Origin: Candidatus Onthomorpha intestinigallinarum
Lineage (GTDB): Bacteria > Bacteroidota > Bacteroidia > Bacteroidales > P3
Reading direction: 5' to 3'
Length of the DNA: 6,522 nucleotides
Assembly (NCBI GenBank): GCA_019114015.1
Contig: DXGG01000212.1
Span: 1 to 6,522, forward strand
In this document: in pieces, positions 6,362-6,522 of the stretch
Layout: each line of letters starts with the position of its first letter
How positions within the stretch are numbered: position 1 is the first letter of the stretch
Notes under the pieces: generated by a model
Told to the model about the DNA's origin: nothing
Database searches by the model: none
What the model saw: the letters and a program-made list of their open reading frames with translations, nothing else
Made by a program: the position numbers and the translations under genes

Positions 6362-6371
6362 AAGGCATCAT
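6348..6371 (-). other. Possible overlapping upstream mini-ORF (MMPYEKF)
   Basis: On the minus strand two tandem ATGs (6371-6369 and 6368-6366) lie just before the lipoprotein ATG (6361-6359) in another frame. They open a seven-codon frame, MMPYEKF, ending with TAA at 6350-6348, eleven bases inside the lipoprotein gene. Because no Shine-Dalgarno sequence marks which ATG is used, ribosomes could start here. It may equally be chance in an A/T-rich leader. There is no evidence of expression. Confidence 0.25.
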
Positions 6372-6421
6372 TTTTAATTTGTACTTGAATAAATTACTTT
6401 GTTTTTTTAGCTTAGGCAAAA

Positions 6422-6442
6422 CACTACCGAAACTCGGTATTG
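6422..6442 (-). repeat. Palindrome at the predicted transcription start
   Basis: TACCGA (6425-6430) and TCGGTA (6434-6439) form a perfect 6-bp inverted repeat with a 3-base loop. It extends by two more pairs (6422-6423 with 6441-6442) past one mismatch. It lies directly after the -7 element of the minus-strand promoter, so it would either fold as a hairpin near the very 5' end of the mRNA or act as an operator overlapping the start site. A 5'-end hairpin that slows mRNA decay is one plausible role; a bound repressor is another. Confidence 0.6.
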
Positions 6443-6473
6443 CAAACATACAAATATTTTTCCATGTCTCAAA
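6443..6473 (-). promoter_or_regulatory. Bacteroides-type promoter for the minus-strand lipoprotein gene
   Basis: Read on the minus strand, the -33 element TTTG (6473-6470) is followed by 19 bases and then TATGTTTG (6450-6443), an exact match to the Bacteroidota primary-sigma consensus TTTG, 19-21 nt, TAnnTTTG. Transcription should start a few bases downstream, at about 6436-6439, giving a 5' leader of roughly 75 nt before the ATG at 6361. This is the only full consensus promoter I found in the window. Confidence 0.85.
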
Positions 6474-6522
6474 ATAAAATGCAATTATATTTTTGGATTT
6501 CTTTCATCTTTCGGTTTAATAA

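Noticed and set aside
6390..6412. A plus-strand promoter around TTACTTTG pointing out of the window
   Set aside because: The -7 match is imperfect and no TTTG lies 19-21 bases upstream.

Overview
The window looks like chromosomal DNA from a Bacteroidota bacterium, most likely order Bacteroidales. The protein motifs fit (PdxA with the GDINGIGYE and TSPAHGTAYDIAG blocks, MtaB with a GCDYFCSYC cluster). The genes lack clear Shine-Dalgarno sequences and have A/T-rich leaders. There is also a textbook Bacteroides-type promoter (TTTG, 19 nt, TAnnTTTG) on the minus strand near the right end. Genus cannot be assigned from the sequence alone. A notable compositional trait is very heavy use of ATA for isoleucine in the plus-strand genes (28 of 34 Ile codons in pdxA by hand count).

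Layout. Positions 29-5710 hold five tightly packed plus-strand genes that look like one transcription unit: pdxA (vitamin B6 synthesis), ligA (NAD+-dependent DNA ligase, overlapping pdxA by 20 nt), mtaB (tRNA t6A37 methylthiotransferase, GTG start 6 nt after the ligA stop and in the same frame), an unrecognised lipoprotein (19 nt gap) and a GNAT acetyltransferase of the spermidine/spermine-acetyltransferase-like type (4 nt gap). The window begins only 28 nt before pdxA, so the operon promoter and any upstream members are not visible.

Positions 5711-5884 are a non-coding gap between convergent genes. It contains a strong GC-rich hairpin whose T-run lies on the minus-strand side. Positions 5885-6361 (minus strand) encode a small acidic lipoprotein of unknown function. 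It has its own promoter and a 5' leader of roughly 75 nt that begins with a short palindrome at the predicted transcription start.

How the genes relate. PdxA, LigA and MtaB are housekeeping enzymes of three unrelated pathways (cofactor synthesis, DNA replication/repair, tRNA modification), joined by tight packing rather than by shared chemistry. The two downstream genes probably share their expression; nothing in the sequence ties them functionally to the first three. I see no mobile element, CRISPR array, tRNA or rRNA. I did not find a convincing new multi-gene system. The parts least explained by known families are the two lipoproteins and the leader/terminator structures around the minus-strand one.
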